Notes under the pieces: model-generated
Databases searched by the model: none
Told to the model about the DNA's origin: nothing
Seen by the model: the letters and a program-made list of their open reading frames with translations, nothing else
Position numbers and translations under genes: made by a program
DNA from: Aliidiomarina taiwanensis
GTDB lineage: Bacteria > Pseudomonadota > Gammaproteobacteria > Enterobacterales > Alteromonadaceae
NCBI RefSeq assembly: GCF_003987015.1
Contig: NZ_PIPQ01000002.1
Span: forward strand, 310,001-374,000
Length of the DNA stretch: 64,000 nucleotides
Reading direction: 5' to 3'
In this document: positions 8,559 to 18,395 of the stretch, in pieces
Layout: every line of letters starts with the position of its first letter
Position numbering within the stretch: position 1 is the first letter of the stretch

Positions 8559-11147
8559 GTGTTAGAAGAATATCGCGCACATGTGGCCGAGCGAGCCGCA
8601 GAAGGAATCCCAGCTAAGCCACTAAACCCAGAACAAGTGTCTGCGTTAGTTGAGCTGCTAAAAAACCCGCCAGCCGGCGAAGAAGACTTTTTGCTCGAGC
8701 TTATTAGCGAGCGAGTACCACCAGGTGTAGACGAAGCGGCTTATGTGAAAGCGGGTTTTCTTGCCGCTGTAGCAAAAGGCGAAATTGACTGCCCAATTAT
8801 TGACAAGCTAGCAGCGGTTAAACTGCTAGGTAACATGCACGGTGGTTACAACATTGTCACCTTGGTTGAATTGCTTGACGACGCTGAACTAGCGCAAGCA
8901 GCAGGTGAAGAATTAAAGCACACCATTTTAATGTTCGACGCTTTCCACGACGTGGAAGAGCGCATGAAAGCAGGCAACGCTGTTGCCAAGGAAGTGGTTG
9001 AGTCATGGGCCAATGCGGAATGGTTCACCAGCCGCAAAGAAATGCCTGAAAAAATTACCGCAACTGTATTCAAGGTCACAGGCGAAACCAACACGGACGA
9101 CTTGTCTCCTGCGCCAGACGCTTGGTCACGTCCGGACATTCCATTGCATGCGAAAGCCATGTACAAAATGCCACGTGAAGGCATTACCAATGCGGCAGAA
9201 CAAATTGCAGAGCTGAAAGAAAAAGGCCACCCAGTTGCCTTTGTTGGTGACGTGGTAGGTACAGGCTCTTCTCGTAAGTCGGCCACCAACTCAGTGCTTT
9301 GGTACATTGGTGAAGACATGCCAGGTACGCCGAACAAACGTTCAGGCGGTATTTGTATTGGTGGTAAAGTAGCCCCTATTTTCTTCAACACCATGAAAGA
9401 CACAGGAACCCTTGTGTTTGAAGCGGACGTTGAAAAAATGAACATGGGTGATGTGATTCATATTTACCCATACGCGGGCAAAATTGAAAACGAAGCAGGC
9501 GAAGTGATTGCTGAGTACAAATATGCTTCGGACGTTATTATTGACGAAGTGCGCGCTGGCGGCCGTATCAACCTGATTATTGGTCGTGGCTTAACAACCA
9601 AGGCGCGTGAGTCACTAGGCTTAGGCCATTCCGACTTATTCCGCACACCAGAGCAGCCAGGCGATAGCAACAAAGGTTACACGCTAGCACAGAAAATGGT
9701 AGGTAAGGCCTGTGGTATGGAAGGTGTCCGTGCCGGTACTTACTGTGAGCCACGCATGACCACGGTAGGCTCGCAAGACACTACAGGGCCAATGACCCGT
9801 GACGAGCTAAAAGACCTCGCGTGCTTGGGCTTTAACGCCGACTTAGTGATGCAGTCGTTCTGTCACACAGCGGCGTACCCGAAGCCGGTTGATATTGACA
9901 CCCAGCATACGCTGCCTGACTTTATTATGAACCGTGGTGGTGTTTCTCTACGTCCAGGTGACGGTATTATCCACAGCTGGTTAAACCGTATGTTGCTACC
10001 TGACACGGTTGGTACAGGTGGTGACTCGCATACGCGTTTCCCATTAGGTATTTCTTTCCCAGCGGGTTCAGGCTTGGTTGCATTTGCGGCCGCAACAGGG
10101 GTGATGCCGCTGGATATGCCAGAGTCGGTATTAGTGCGCTTTAAAGGTGAAATGCAACCAGGCGTTACCTTACGTGACCTGGTTCATGCGATTCCTTTAT
10201 ATGCCATTAAAGAAGGTCTACTTACGGTAGAGAAACGCGGTAAGAAAAACGTTTTCTCAGGTCGTATTCTTGAAATTGAAGGCCTAGAGAACTTAACCGT
10301 AGAGCAGGCGTTTGAACTGTCTGACGCGTCAGCCGAGCGTTCAGCTGCAGGTTGTACGATCAAGCTTTCAGAAGAGTCTATTGCGGAATACTTGCAGTCG
10401 AACATAACCATGCTGCGCTGGATGATTGCAGAAGGTTACGGCGACGCACGCACTCTTGAGCGCCGTGCGAAGAAGATGGAAGAATGGCTTGCCAACCCAG
10501 AGTTAATGGAAGCGGATGCAGACGCAGAGTATGCAGAAGTGATTGAAATTGACCTGAACGAAATTGTTGAGCCGATTGTATGTTGCCCGAACGACCCAGA
10601 CGACGCGAAAACCTTGTCTGATGTTGCTGGTGACAAAGTAGACGAAGTATTTATTGGTTCATGCATGACTAACATTGGTCATTTCCGTGCAGCTGGTAAA
10701 TTGCTAGAGCAAAACACGGCAGAGCTAGAAACCCGCCTGTGGATTGCCCCACCCACGAAGATGGATGAAGCCCAGCTGATGGAAGAAGGGTATTACAACA
10801 TCTTTGGTCGAAATGGTGTGCGTACAGAAATGCCAGGCTGTTCACTGTGTATGGGTAACCAGGCACGTGTGAAAGCAGGCGCTACGGTTCTTTCCACTTC
10901 GACACGTAACTTCCCGAACCGTTTAGGTGACGGCGCGAACGTTTACCTAGCATCGGCAGAGCTTTCTGCAGTTGGTGCTATTTTAGGTAAGATTCCAACG
11001 CGTGAAGAGTACATGCAGTATGCACAAAGCCTCGACGCTATGTCCGGTGAAGTGTACAAGTACTTAAACTTCGACGAAATGCCAGACTTCCAGGCAGCCG
11101 AGAAGAAAGCAAAAGAGTCTATTATTCCAACACTAAACGTTGGCTAA
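8559..11147 (+). CDS. acnB: Aconitate hydratase B / 2-methylisocitrate dehydratase
   Basis: 862 residues, the size of AcnB. Translation starts at GTG with AAAGGGG 8 bases upstream, and the N-terminus '[16 protein letters not shown]' is near-identical to that of E. coli AcnB, which fixes the start. The order is AcnB-specific: HEAT-like domain, the swivel domain 4 near residues 160-370, then the three-domain catalytic core. The 4Fe-4S cysteines are visible in '[15 protein letters not shown]' and '[14 protein letters not shown]'. It interconverts citrate and isocitrate in the TCA cycle and can also act as an RNA-binding switch in other bacteria. It is monocistronic with a terminator behind it. 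Confidence 0.98.
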   Translation: MLEEYRAHVAERAAEGIPAKPLNPEQVSALVELLKNPPAGEEDFLLELISERVPPGVDEAAYVKAGFLAAVAKGEIDCPIIDKLAAVKLLGNMHGGYNIVTLVELLDDAELAQAAGEELKHTILMFDAFHDVEERMKAGNAVAKEVVESWANAEWFTSRKEMPEKITATVFKVTGETNTDDLSPAPDAWSRPDIPLHAKAMYKMPREGITNAAEQIAELKEKGHPVAFVGDVVGTGSSRKSATNSVLWYIGEDMPGTPNKRSGGICIGGKVAPIFFNTMKDTGTLVFEADVEKMNMGDVIHIYPYAGKIENEAGEVIAEYKYASDVIIDEVRAGGRINLIIGRGLTTKARESLGLGHSDLFRTPEQPGDSNKGYTLAQKMVGKACGMEGVRAGTYCEPRMTTVGSQDTTGPMTRDELKDLACLGFNADLVMQSFCHTAAYPKPVDIDTQHTLPDFIMNRGGVSLRPGDGIIHSWLNRMLLPDTVGTGGDSHTRFPLGISFPAGSGLVAFAAATGVMPLDMPESVLVRFKGEMQPGVTLRDLVHAIPLYAIKEGLLTVEKRGKKNVFSGRILEIEGLENLTVEQAFELSDASAERSAAGCTIKLSEESIAEYLQSNITMLRWMIAEGYGDARTLERRAKKMEEWLANPELMEADADAEYAEVIEIDLNEIVEPIVCCPNDPDDAKTLSDVAGDKVDEVFIGSCMTNIGHFRAAGKLLEQNTAELETRLWIAPPTKMDEAQLMEEGYYNIFGRNGVRTEMPGCSLCMGNQARVKAGATVLSTSTRNFPNRLGDGANVYLASAELSAVGAILGKIPTREEYMQYAQSLDAMSGEVYKYLNFDEMPDFQAAEKKAKESIIPTLNVG

Positions 11148-11171
11148 TACGGCGCTCGTTGCTTAATGCAT

Positions 11172-11201
11172 AAAAACCCGCTCACATGAGCGGGTTTTTT
11201 T
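11172..11201 (+). terminator. Rho-independent terminator of acnB
   Basis: AAAAACCCGCTCA-CA-TGAGCGGGTTTTTTT: a strong GC-rich hairpin flanked by A and T tracts, 24 bp after the acnB stop. It could work on both strands. Confidence 0.9.
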
Positions 11202-11231
11202 ATGGGGAAAGCCCGTAATGAAGCAAGCAAT

Positions 11232-11263
11232 AAAAAACCCAGCCGAAGCTGGGTTTTGTTTTT
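11232..11263 (-). terminator. Terminator of the tetR-acrAB operon
   Basis: AAAAAACCCAGC-CGAA-GCTGGGTTTTGTTTTT lies 11 bp beyond the end of acrB on the reverse strand. Being A/T flanked it may be bidirectional, giving a double terminator between the convergent acnB and acrB genes. Confidence 0.85.
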
Positions 11264-11273
11264 AGCAAGAAAG

Positions 11274-14200
11274 TTAAGCTGCGGCTTTCTTCTCTTTGCG
11301 CTGGCTAAACCAGGTGCTGACATCTTCCAGCAACTTATAAGCGAGCGGCACAAACAGGAGTGCGAGGGAGCTGGCCGCGAGCATACCACCAACGACCACA
11401 GTACCAATTTCCTGGCGGCTAATGGCGCCTGCACCTGTGGCAAAAACCAGAGGTAAAGTACCAATCACAAAGGTGGCAGCTGTCATAATAATGGCCCGGA
11501 AACGCTGACGTGCAGCTGTAACAGCGGCGTCGGTTGAGCTCATGCCTTCTTTACGGTTTTGTGCTGCGAATTCCACAATTAAGATGGCGTTCTTAGCCGC
11601 AAGCCCTATCAACACAAGTAAACCAACTTGGAAATACACGTCGTTGGGGAAGCCTTTAAACAACGAAGCTACTGCACCACCTAGCACACCAAATGGAACC
11701 GCTGTCGCCACAGCAAATGGCAAGGTGACACGTTCGTACTGGGCGATAAGTATAAGTACAACCATGAGTAGACCCATAGCAAAGGCTGAGCTAGCAGCTC
11801 CTTGGGCAGCGTCTAACTGATAGGCTTCACCAATCCAGCCCATTTGGATATTGGTATTGCCTTGCTCTGCTAGAATCACTTCGTCCAAGGCTTGCTTGGC
11901 TTGTCCAGAAGTGTAGCCAGGTGCTGGATCGGCCATGATCTTAGCCGAGTTATATAGGTTAAAGCGGTTTAAAATATCCGCACCCGGAATACGCTCTAGG
12001 GTTACCAGAGAACTGACCGGCACCATGTCGCCTGTATTCGAGCGAACAAATACGTGGCGTAAGTCTTCAGGTGTGGCACGGTACTTAGCTTCCGCTTGCA
12101 AGTTTACTTGCCATAAACGCCCTTGGTAGGTGAAGTCGTTAACGTACTGCGCGCCTATGGTGGCACCTAAGGTACTAAACAGTTGGTCGAGACCCACATT
12201 CATGGCCTTGGCCTTCTCCCGATCTACCTCGACCAGATAACGTGGTACGCTGGTGTCCAGGGTGGTGCGGGTACCGACAAGTTCCGGCCGAGCATTAGCT
12301 GCAGCCACAATACGCTGGGCAATGGCTTCAATTTCCACAGGGTCGGAGGTACCGCGTGACTGCATGTAGCCTTCAACACCACCTGTTAGTGACAACCCTT
12401 GAATGGGTGGTGGTACAAACACGAACACGTTCGCTTCTTGCATGCCAAAGCCAATGCCCATGATTTTACGGGCCATGGCTTGTGCGGTTTGGTCGGCACC
12501 TGTGCGCTTACTCCAGTCTTCAAAGCTAATAAAGCCGGCCAGAGCATTACTGCGAAGCGAGCTGGCAATAATGTCGAAGCCAGCGAAAGCCGTAAAGTCG
12601 GCTACTTCCGGTAGTGCTAAAACTTTATCTGCCAGTTGGTTTCGTACTTCTTCACTGCGCTCGAGGGAAGACAAAGCAGGCAGTTGGGCTACGGCAAGAG
12701 CGACCCCTTGGTCTTCACCTGGCACCAAGCTGGTCGGCATACGTGTCATGAGTACACCCGCTGCAACAGTACAGCCAACAAACAGCACCATACCCAGTAT
12801 CCAACGGTGAATAAGAAAGCTAACGGCGGCGGTAAACCAGTCGGTTAGCTTGTCGAAACCACGGTTGAACAACTGGAAGGGCTTGGCAACTTTCTGGCGT
12901 TTATTACCTAGCAATAAAGCACACATGGCAGGGGTTAAAGTCAGAGCTACAATGCCTGACACCACCACAGACACGGCAATGGTGACGGCGAACTGGCGGT
13001 AGAGCTCACCACTTAGGCCAGAGAGGAACGCGACGGGCGCAAACACTGCCACAAGCACTAGGGTCGATGAAATCACCGCACCTGTAACTTGCTGCATGGT
13101 TAAAATGGAGGCTTCTTTCGCCTTCATTCTACGCTCTTCAATTAAGCGCTCCACGTTTTCCATAATAATAATGGCGTTGTCCACCACCACACCAATGGCA
13201 AGTACAAGCCCAAATAGGGTGAGCATATTAATGGAGAAGCCCAGTAACTGCATACCGGTAAAGGTACCAATCAACGACACAGGGATAGCCGCGATAGGTA
13301 TTAAAGTGGCGCGCATGCTCTGTAAGAACAAGAAGGTCACCAGCACAACCAATAGCACTGCAATAAATAAAGTGACCACCACTTCTTTAATGGAAATCTC
13401 AATAAACTTGGTGGTGTCGTATGGAATATAGTATTCCAAGCCAGCAGGGAAGTACTGAGACATATCTGCTAGGGCTTGTTTTACGTTTTCTGCGGTTTCT
13501 AGGGCGTTGGCACCGGGTTGCAAGAAAATACCCATAGGTACGGCCGACTGGCTATTATAAATAGCTGAGAAGTCGGAGTTTTGAGCGCCAAGCTCAACTC
13601 GAGCCACATCCCCTACGCGTAAGGCATTTCCGGTACCGTCCGAGCGAATAATGACATTCTCAAACTCTTCTGGCGTGGTTAGCTGGGTCCGCGTAGTGGC
13701 GCTAAAGGTAAATGGCTGGCCTGTTGGGGCAGGCTGCGCACCAAAGCGCCCTGCGGCATACTGTGCGTTTTGTTCACGAATCGCATTGGCTACATCAGAC
13801 GGGTTCAAGTTGAACTCGGCGAGTTTTGCAGGGTCGGTCCAAATACGCATGGAGTAGTCTTGCGCACCAAACAAGGAAGCGTCACCCACACCTTCCACAC
13901 GTACGAGCTCGTCGAGTACGTTCATTAAGGCGTAGTTACTAATTTCCAAGGTTTCTAAGGCACCCGTACTCGAAAACAGTACGGGGACCATTAAGATATT
14001 GGTGGAACGAGACTCAACCCGAACACCAAGGTCGCGGACTATTTGCGGTAAGCGAGCGGTAGCTGCTTGCACACGGTTGTTCACGTTAATAGTGGCTTGG
14101 TCTGGGTCTGTTCCCATGGCAAAAGAAATGGAGATTTGCAGCATGCCTGAGTCGGTACTGGTGGACTCCATGTACAGCATGTCTTGCACGCCGTTAATTT

Positions 14201-14402
14201 CCTGCTCGAGGGGGGCAGCTACAGCGTTCGCGAGTACTTCTGAAGAAGCGCCCGGGTACATAGCAGATACCACCACTTGCGGGGGAACAACATCTGGATA
14301 TTGCTCGACAGGCAGGGAGCGTAAAGCCGCCAGGCCAGAGAGCATAATAATAATGGAAATAACCGACGCAAATAGGGGTCGATCAATAAAAAATCGTAGC
14401 AT
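11274..14402 (-). CDS. acrB: RND multidrug efflux pump, AcrB/MexB family
   Basis: 1042 residues, full length. It begins 'MLRFFIDRPLFASVISII', typical of AcrB/MexB HAE-1 pumps. The TM4 site reads 'IGVVVDNAIIIMENVERL', with Asp-Asn where E. coli AcrB has Asp-Asp. The TM10 Lys is present in 'GLAAKNAILIVEFAAQNR'. Trimeric AcrB captures drugs, detergents and solvents from the periplasm and inner leaflet and uses the proton gradient. It follows acrA by 9 bp and ends before a strong terminator. No TolC gene is here. Drug range cannot be read from sequence. Confidence 0.92.
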   Translation of the reverse strand: MLRFFIDRPLFASVISIIIMLSGLAALRSLPVEQYPDVVPPQVVVSAMYPGASSEVLANAVAAPLEQEINGVQDMLYMESTSTDSGMLQISISFAMGTDPDQATINVNNRVQAATARLPQIVRDLGVRVESRSTNILMVPVLFSSTGALETLEISNYALMNVLDELVRVEGVGDASLFGAQDYSMRIWTDPAKLAEFNLNPSDVANAIREQNAQYAAGRFGAQPAPTGQPFTFSATTRTQLTTPEEFENVIIRSDGTGNALRVGDVARVELGAQNSDFSAIYNSQSAVPMGIFLQPGANALETAENVKQALADMSQYFPAGLEYYIPYDTTKFIEISIKEVVVTLFIAVLLVVLVTFLFLQSMRATLIPIAAIPVSLIGTFTGMQLLGFSINMLTLFGLVLAIGVVVDNAIIIMENVERLIEERRMKAKEASILTMQQVTGAVISSTLVLVAVFAPVAFLSGLSGELYRQFAVTIAVSVVVSGIVALTLTPAMCALLLGNKRQKVAKPFQLFNRGFDKLTDWFTAAVSFLIHRWILGMVLFVGCTVAAGVLMTRMPTSLVPGEDQGVALAVAQLPALSSLERSEEVRNQLADKVLALPEVADFTAFAGFDIIASSLRSNALAGFISFEDWSKRTGADQTAQAMARKIMGIGFGMQEANVFVFVPPPIQGLSLTGGVEGYMQSRGTSDPVEIEAIAQRIVAAANARPELVGTRTTLDTSVPRYLVEVDREKAKAMNVGLDQLFSTLGATIGAQYVNDFTYQGRLWQVNLQAEAKYRATPEDLRHVFVRSNTGDMVPVSSLVTLERIPGADILNRFNLYNSAKIMADPAPGYTSGQAKQALDEVILAEQGNTNIQMGWIGEAYQLDAAQGAASSAFAMGLLMVVLILIAQYERVTLPFAVATAVPFGVLGGAVASLFKGFPNDVYFQVGLLVLIGLAAKNAILIVEFAAQNRKEGMSSTDAAVTAARQRFRAIIMTAATFVIGTLPLVFATGAGAISRQEIGTVVVGGMLAASSLALLFVPLAYKLLEDVSTWFSQRKEKKAAA

Positions 14403-14411
14403 GGTCGCCTC

Positions 14412-15530
14412 TTATGGGTTGGTTACTTGAACAGGAGCACCGTGACGAACGGCCACATGGCCATTCACTATAAGTTGCTCGCCTTGCGATAGCCCTTCAA
14501 GAATAACTTGTCCACCATTCACGATGGGACCAAGCTGAACGGGACGTGCCTGGGCAAGGTTTTGCTCGTTCACCACAAACACCTGTGGTCCATTAGGCCC
14601 TTGGCTAATAACGCTTTGAGGAACCACTATGGTGTCGTCGTAAGTGCGAAGGGTGACAACAACCCGGACAAATTCACCCGAGCTTAGAACTTGGTTTGGG
14701 TTTTTAAACACACCGCGCATACCAATGCGGCTGGTGCTGGCATTAATGCGGTTGTCGATAAAGTTAATGCTGCCGGTGTGCTCATAGCGCTCGCCCCCGG
14801 CGGTCACTAAAGCAATGTCTTCAATGTCATCGCCATTGCGTAGGGACGTGCGATAAATGGACAGGTCTTTTTCGCCCATAGAAAACTGCACGTACATAGG
14901 GTCGGTTTGCACCAGGTAGGTTAACGACTGGCCTGCTTGAATTAGGTTACCTTCCGACGCTTGTTCACTGCCGGTATAGCCACTGATAGGGGCTTCTACG
15001 CGGGTAAAGCGCAAGTTTCGCTCAGCATTTCGCTTCCCAGCTTCAGCTTGCGCTAAACGCGCTTCAGAGTTTTCAAAGGTGGCCCGCGCTTGCTCGTATT
15101 CCCGTTCGCTGACCGTGTCGGTTTGGTATAGATCCTTGATACGCAACCAGTCACGCTCTGCTTGAGCGTACAAGGTTTGCGCGCTTGCTAACTCAGCCTT
15201 CGCGTTTTCAAGGGCTAGCTCATAGGGCTCAGGGTCTATTAAGAACAGGGTTTCACCTTGCTTAATGTAGTCGCCTTCATGGTAACGGCGCTCAAGTAAA
15301 ATACCGGAGACCTGCGCACTGACTTGCACTTCGCGAGAGCCTTCTAAGCGCCCGGGTAACTCAATGGTGTACTGGGTAGGCTGTAATTTCACGGCTTCCA
15401 CAGTGACTAAAGGAGGTGGCATGCCGCCGCCTGTTTGTTGCGGTGTCTCGCCGCCACAGGCACTTAAAAAAACAGCCAAGCCAGTGACTAAACTGCCATA
15501 TTTTATTCGAGACATAATTGATACTGCCAT
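14412..15530 (-). CDS. acrA: RND efflux adaptor, AcrA/MexA family lipoprotein
   Basis: 372 residues from the ATG at 15530, chosen because GGAGA lies about 9 bases upstream; longer in-frame starts reach 15590 but have no ribosome binding site. The signal peptide ends in a lipobox (FLSAC), followed by a short Gly/Pro linker. The lipoyl halves ('AQVSGILLERRYHEGD', 'EAPISGYTG') flank a long alpha-hairpin at about residues 90-160; barrel and membrane-proximal domains follow. It is the adaptor for the acrB pump directly downstream. Confidence 0.92.
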   Translation of the reverse strand: MAVSIMSRIKYGSLVTGLAVFLSACGGETPQQTGGGMPPPLVTVEAVKLQPTQYTIELPGRLEGSREVQVSAQVSGILLERRYHEGDYIKQGETLFLIDPEPYELALENAKAELASAQTLYAQAERDWLRIKDLYQTDTVSEREYEQARATFENSEARLAQAEAGKRNAERNLRFTRVEAPISGYTGSEQASEGNLIQAGQSLTYLVQTDPMYVQFSMGEKDLSIYRTSLRNGDDIEDIALVTAGGERYEHTGSINFIDNRINASTSRIGMRGVFKNPNQVLSSGEFVRVVVTLRTYDDTIVVPQSVISQGPNGPQVFVVNEQNLAQARPVQLGPIVNGGQVILEGLSQGEQLIVNGHVAVRHGAPVQVTNP

Positions 15531-15570
15531 ACAAAGGGTTCTCCGTGAGATACTCAAATAGTAAAAAATA

Positions 15571-16215
15571 TTATGTGTGGTCCTGCACATACTGTGTGGG
15601 ATTTTGTGTGTCTAAAATGCCAAACAAGTAAAACTCAAAAATATCGTCGAGCTGCTGGTAGGCGCTTAAGCCTGTGGCGTTGCGCAAACTGATATAAACG
15701 GCGCCATGCATTATTTCGCTACAGCGTGCCATCATGGCGTCGATACTCAGGTTGCGTGCCGGATGCTGAGCTTTTATCTCTTCAAAAAGGGCGGCCCACC
15801 CAGGATTACAGGTATAAATGCGTTCAAAATAAAGTGGGGTATTGTCGCGCCCAAATTCAGCACGCTCTTGCGCGAACAATTCAATGGTTTCTGGGTGCTC
15901 GTCGAAAAATAGAAAATAGGCCCCCATGACAGCTTTGATTTTAGCAAAAGGGCTGCCTGGCAAATGAAAAGCGGCTTCTAGTCGCTCTTTTAAAATATCG
16001 AGCTGGCGTTTCAAAGCTTCTTTAAACAGGGCTTCTTTGGTAGGGAAGTAGCGATATAGGGTTCCTTTACCCACCTCGGCCAGATCTGCAATGGCCTGTG
16101 TGTCAGCCACTTGATAACCACGCGCGGCAAACACCTTGGTGGCTGCGGCTAAAATTTCTGCTTGCCGCAGCTCAGGTGTTTTATGTACGCGTTTCTTTTT
16201 ATCTGCTTGTGTCAT
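15571..16215 (-). CDS. TetR/AcrR-family repressor of the acrAB operon
   Basis: 214 residues. The N-terminal helix-turn-helix is clear: 'AEILAAATKVFAARGYQ', 'TQAIADLAEVGKGTLYRYFPTKEALF'. The C-terminal ligand-binding half (from about residue 70) is divergent, as usual. It is the first gene of tetR-acrA-acrB on the reverse strand; acrA starts 40 bp after its stop. A near-perfect palindrome at 16267-16284, 51 bp upstream of the ATG, is the likely self-operator. By analogy with AcrR/NalC-type systems it would repress the operon until a drug or metabolite binds. The ligand is unknown. Confidence 0.9.
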   Translation of the reverse strand: MTQADKKKRVHKTPELRQAEILAAATKVFAARGYQVADTQAIADLAEVGKGTLYRYFPTKEALFKEALKRQLDILKERLEAAFHLPGSPFAKIKAVMGAYFLFFDEHPETIELFAQERAEFGRDNTPLYFERIYTCNPGWAALFEEIKAQHPARNLSIDAMMARCSEIMHGAVYISLRNATGLSAYQQLDDIFEFYLFGILDTQNPTQYVQDHT

Positions 16216-16266
16216 CGTGATGTTTTGCCTCGCACAACAGGAAACTGTACCTTTATTACATAAAGG

Positions 16267-16284
16267 ACGGACTGGTCAGTCCGT
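16267..16284. promoter_or_regulatory. TetR-type operator upstream of tetR-acrAB
   Basis: ACGGACTGGTCAGTCCGT is an 18-bp palindrome with mismatch only at the central pair, of the GACTG-(N)-CAGTC type common for TetR regulators. It lies between tetR (start 16215) and the divergent acyltransferase gene (start at or after 16360), so it could influence both. A looser dyad, ACTG-GTA-CAGT, occurs at 16310-16320. Confidence 0.7.
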
Positions 16285-16359
16285 TTATTTTCGGGGGCAA
16301 TCTTACACAACTGGTACAGTAACAGCAAGCGGGATTTTGCATATACACTCAGCGCTGCT

Positions 16360-18395
16360 TTGGGTATCATTATTTTAGACTATAAATTAGCTTGGAAAGA
16401 CGCTTTGTTCACCTTACAAAAATCAGGATTTCGATACGATATTAACGGCTTACGAGCGTGGGCTGTGCTGTCTGTGGTGCTTTTTCATTTCCTTGTCCCT
16501 GGCTTCTCAGGTGGCTTTGCTGGGGTGGATGTTTTTTTTGTCATTTCCGGTTGGTTAATGACAGATATTATTGTCAGTGGCCTGCATCAACAACGCTTTC
16601 GGCTTGGGACTTTTTACCTTTCCCGGGCAAAGCGCATATTCCCAGCCCTCATTGTGTTAGTACTGGTCCTGCTAGGCGCCGGTTGGTTTGTGCTGCCTAC
16701 GCCCGACTACCAAGAATTGGGGTCCCAATCGGGTTATGCCCTAAGCTTTATTTCCAACATCGATTTTGCGCGGGCAGACAGCTACTTCGATAGCAACGCC
16801 CACGAGAAATGGTTATTGCATACTTGGTCGCTCGGGGCCGAGTGGCAGTTTTATATGGCGTTCCCACTGTTTTTAATGTTAGTGGCTAAGCTCACTGGCG
16901 GGCGGCTACCCTGGATATTTGCGGCGCTTGTAGGGCTTGTGGTTAGCTCGTTCTTGTATAGCGTGTGGTTAAGTGCTCGTGCGCCGACGGACGCCTTTTA
17001 CTTATTGCCAACAAGAGCATGGGAAATGGCCGCTGGCGGTGTGGTGTTTATGCTCAGCAAAATGCAAAAAAAGCCCAAAGTACCGCACTGGTTGTACGGG
17101 CTGGGATGGCTTTTTATGTTGGGTACTTTTGCGTTGGTCAACAGCGAAACTCAGTGGCCCGGACCTTGGGCAGTGTTTGCTGTGCTAGGAACTATGCTGA
17201 TTTTGTTGCGGAGCGGCAAGAAAACCCACTTGTTCGTCACCCTTTTGCCCAATGGATAGGCTTACGGTCTTATAGTATATATTTGTGGCACTGGCCCCTT
17301 GCGGTATTCCTCTTCTTTATACAGCAACAGCACCATGTGGGCTGGGTCTTATGTATGATGGCCCTAAGCTTGCTGCTAGGGCACTTGTCTTTTCAGTATA
17401 TTGAAAATCCGACACGTACTGGCCTAAATAAAGTCAGCGTGCCCAAAGCTTCGTTTGCAGTCGTGCTCAGTTTGCTTGGCACATACGCGGTAGCAGCTAT
17501 CATTAAAGAGTCTCATTTTACCGGGCGCTTAGCACCTGATATTGACGTGATAGCTGCGGAGGTTACAAATTCAAACCCGCTGCGGGACCGCTGCTTAGCT
17601 CATAAGTCGAGAGGGGAGCCGGTCGGTTGTACCTATGGGGCAACACCGGGTGAAAACAGCCATTTAGGGGCCATCGTTCTCGGGGATAGTCATGCTGCGT
17701 CGGTAGTGCGAGCCGTGGAGCGGGCCTTGCCGCAAGACCATTTGTATGTGCTTGACTGGACTATGAGCGGCTGTGGCATGATCCGTGGCATCCAAGCAAA
17801 AAGTGATTGGGATTATGCCTGCGCCGATTTTATTGAAAACACTTTAGCACGGAGTGCAGACTTACCTTCTGATGTGCCGCTGCTGATAGTCAGTCGCTAT
17901 GCTCAATATGTTCGAGGCGAAACTGACGCTGCCACTGCGCCTGAATACTATATCCAAAAGCCTTATGCGGAGCGAACCAAGGCTTTTTATGAAGAAATGA
18001 GCCAAGGCATTGTGGCGACAGCTTGTGCCTTTGCCCAGCAGCGCCCGGTATTTATGTTGCGGCCTATTCCCGAAATGCCGGTGAATGTGCCGCAACACAT
18101 GTCACGCAGTTTATTGTTTGGTGGCAGCTTAGCACGTGTTGGCATACCCTTATCTGTGTACAATGAACGTCAAGCACAGGTGCGAGCTGCGCAAGACCAA
18201 GCAGCAGCCCAATGTGGTGTGAAGTTGCTTGAGGTAACCAACACCTTCTGCGATGAAGAAACGTGTTGGGGTGATAAACAGGGGCGGCCAATTTATTATG
18301 ACGATGATCATTTAAGTGAATACGGGGCTGACTTTTTGGCGCCCGAATTCAGCCGTATTTTTGAACAGGTAAACTGGGGACAGAATGAGCGATAA
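16360..18395 (+). pseudogene. OafA/SGNH-type surface-polysaccharide acyltransferase, frameshifted
   Basis: The gene is split by one frameshift at about 17201-17227. The first frame (16360 or, with a better GGAAAG site, the TTG at 16405) encodes the N-terminal half of an acyltransferase-3 domain: 'RYDINGLRAWAVLSVVLFH', 'GGFAGVDVFFVISGWLM', helices to about residue 290, stop at 17259. The second frame resumes with 'PFAQWIGLRSYSIYLWHWP', finishes the membrane domain and adds a periplasmic SGNH domain with GDSH and a late 'DDDHLSEYGADFL' catalytic Asp/His. Such proteins O-acetylate LPS or capsule sugars. The shift equals one missing base near TTTT (17201-17204) or AAAA (17221-17224). It may be real decay, phase variation or a sequencing error. 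Confidence 0.8.

Noticed and set aside
8846..9445. 199-codon reverse-strand open frame inside acnB
   Set aside because: It mirrors the strongly conserved acnB frame, has no ribosome binding site and no recognisable domain.
12403..12810. 135-codon forward open frame inside acrB
   Set aside because: It lies opposite the well-conserved AcrB frame and carries no motif.
17201..17227. Programmed -1 frameshift site in the acyltransferase gene
   Set aside because: There is no X-XXY-YYZ heptamer in the right phase, so decay or a sequence error is more likely.
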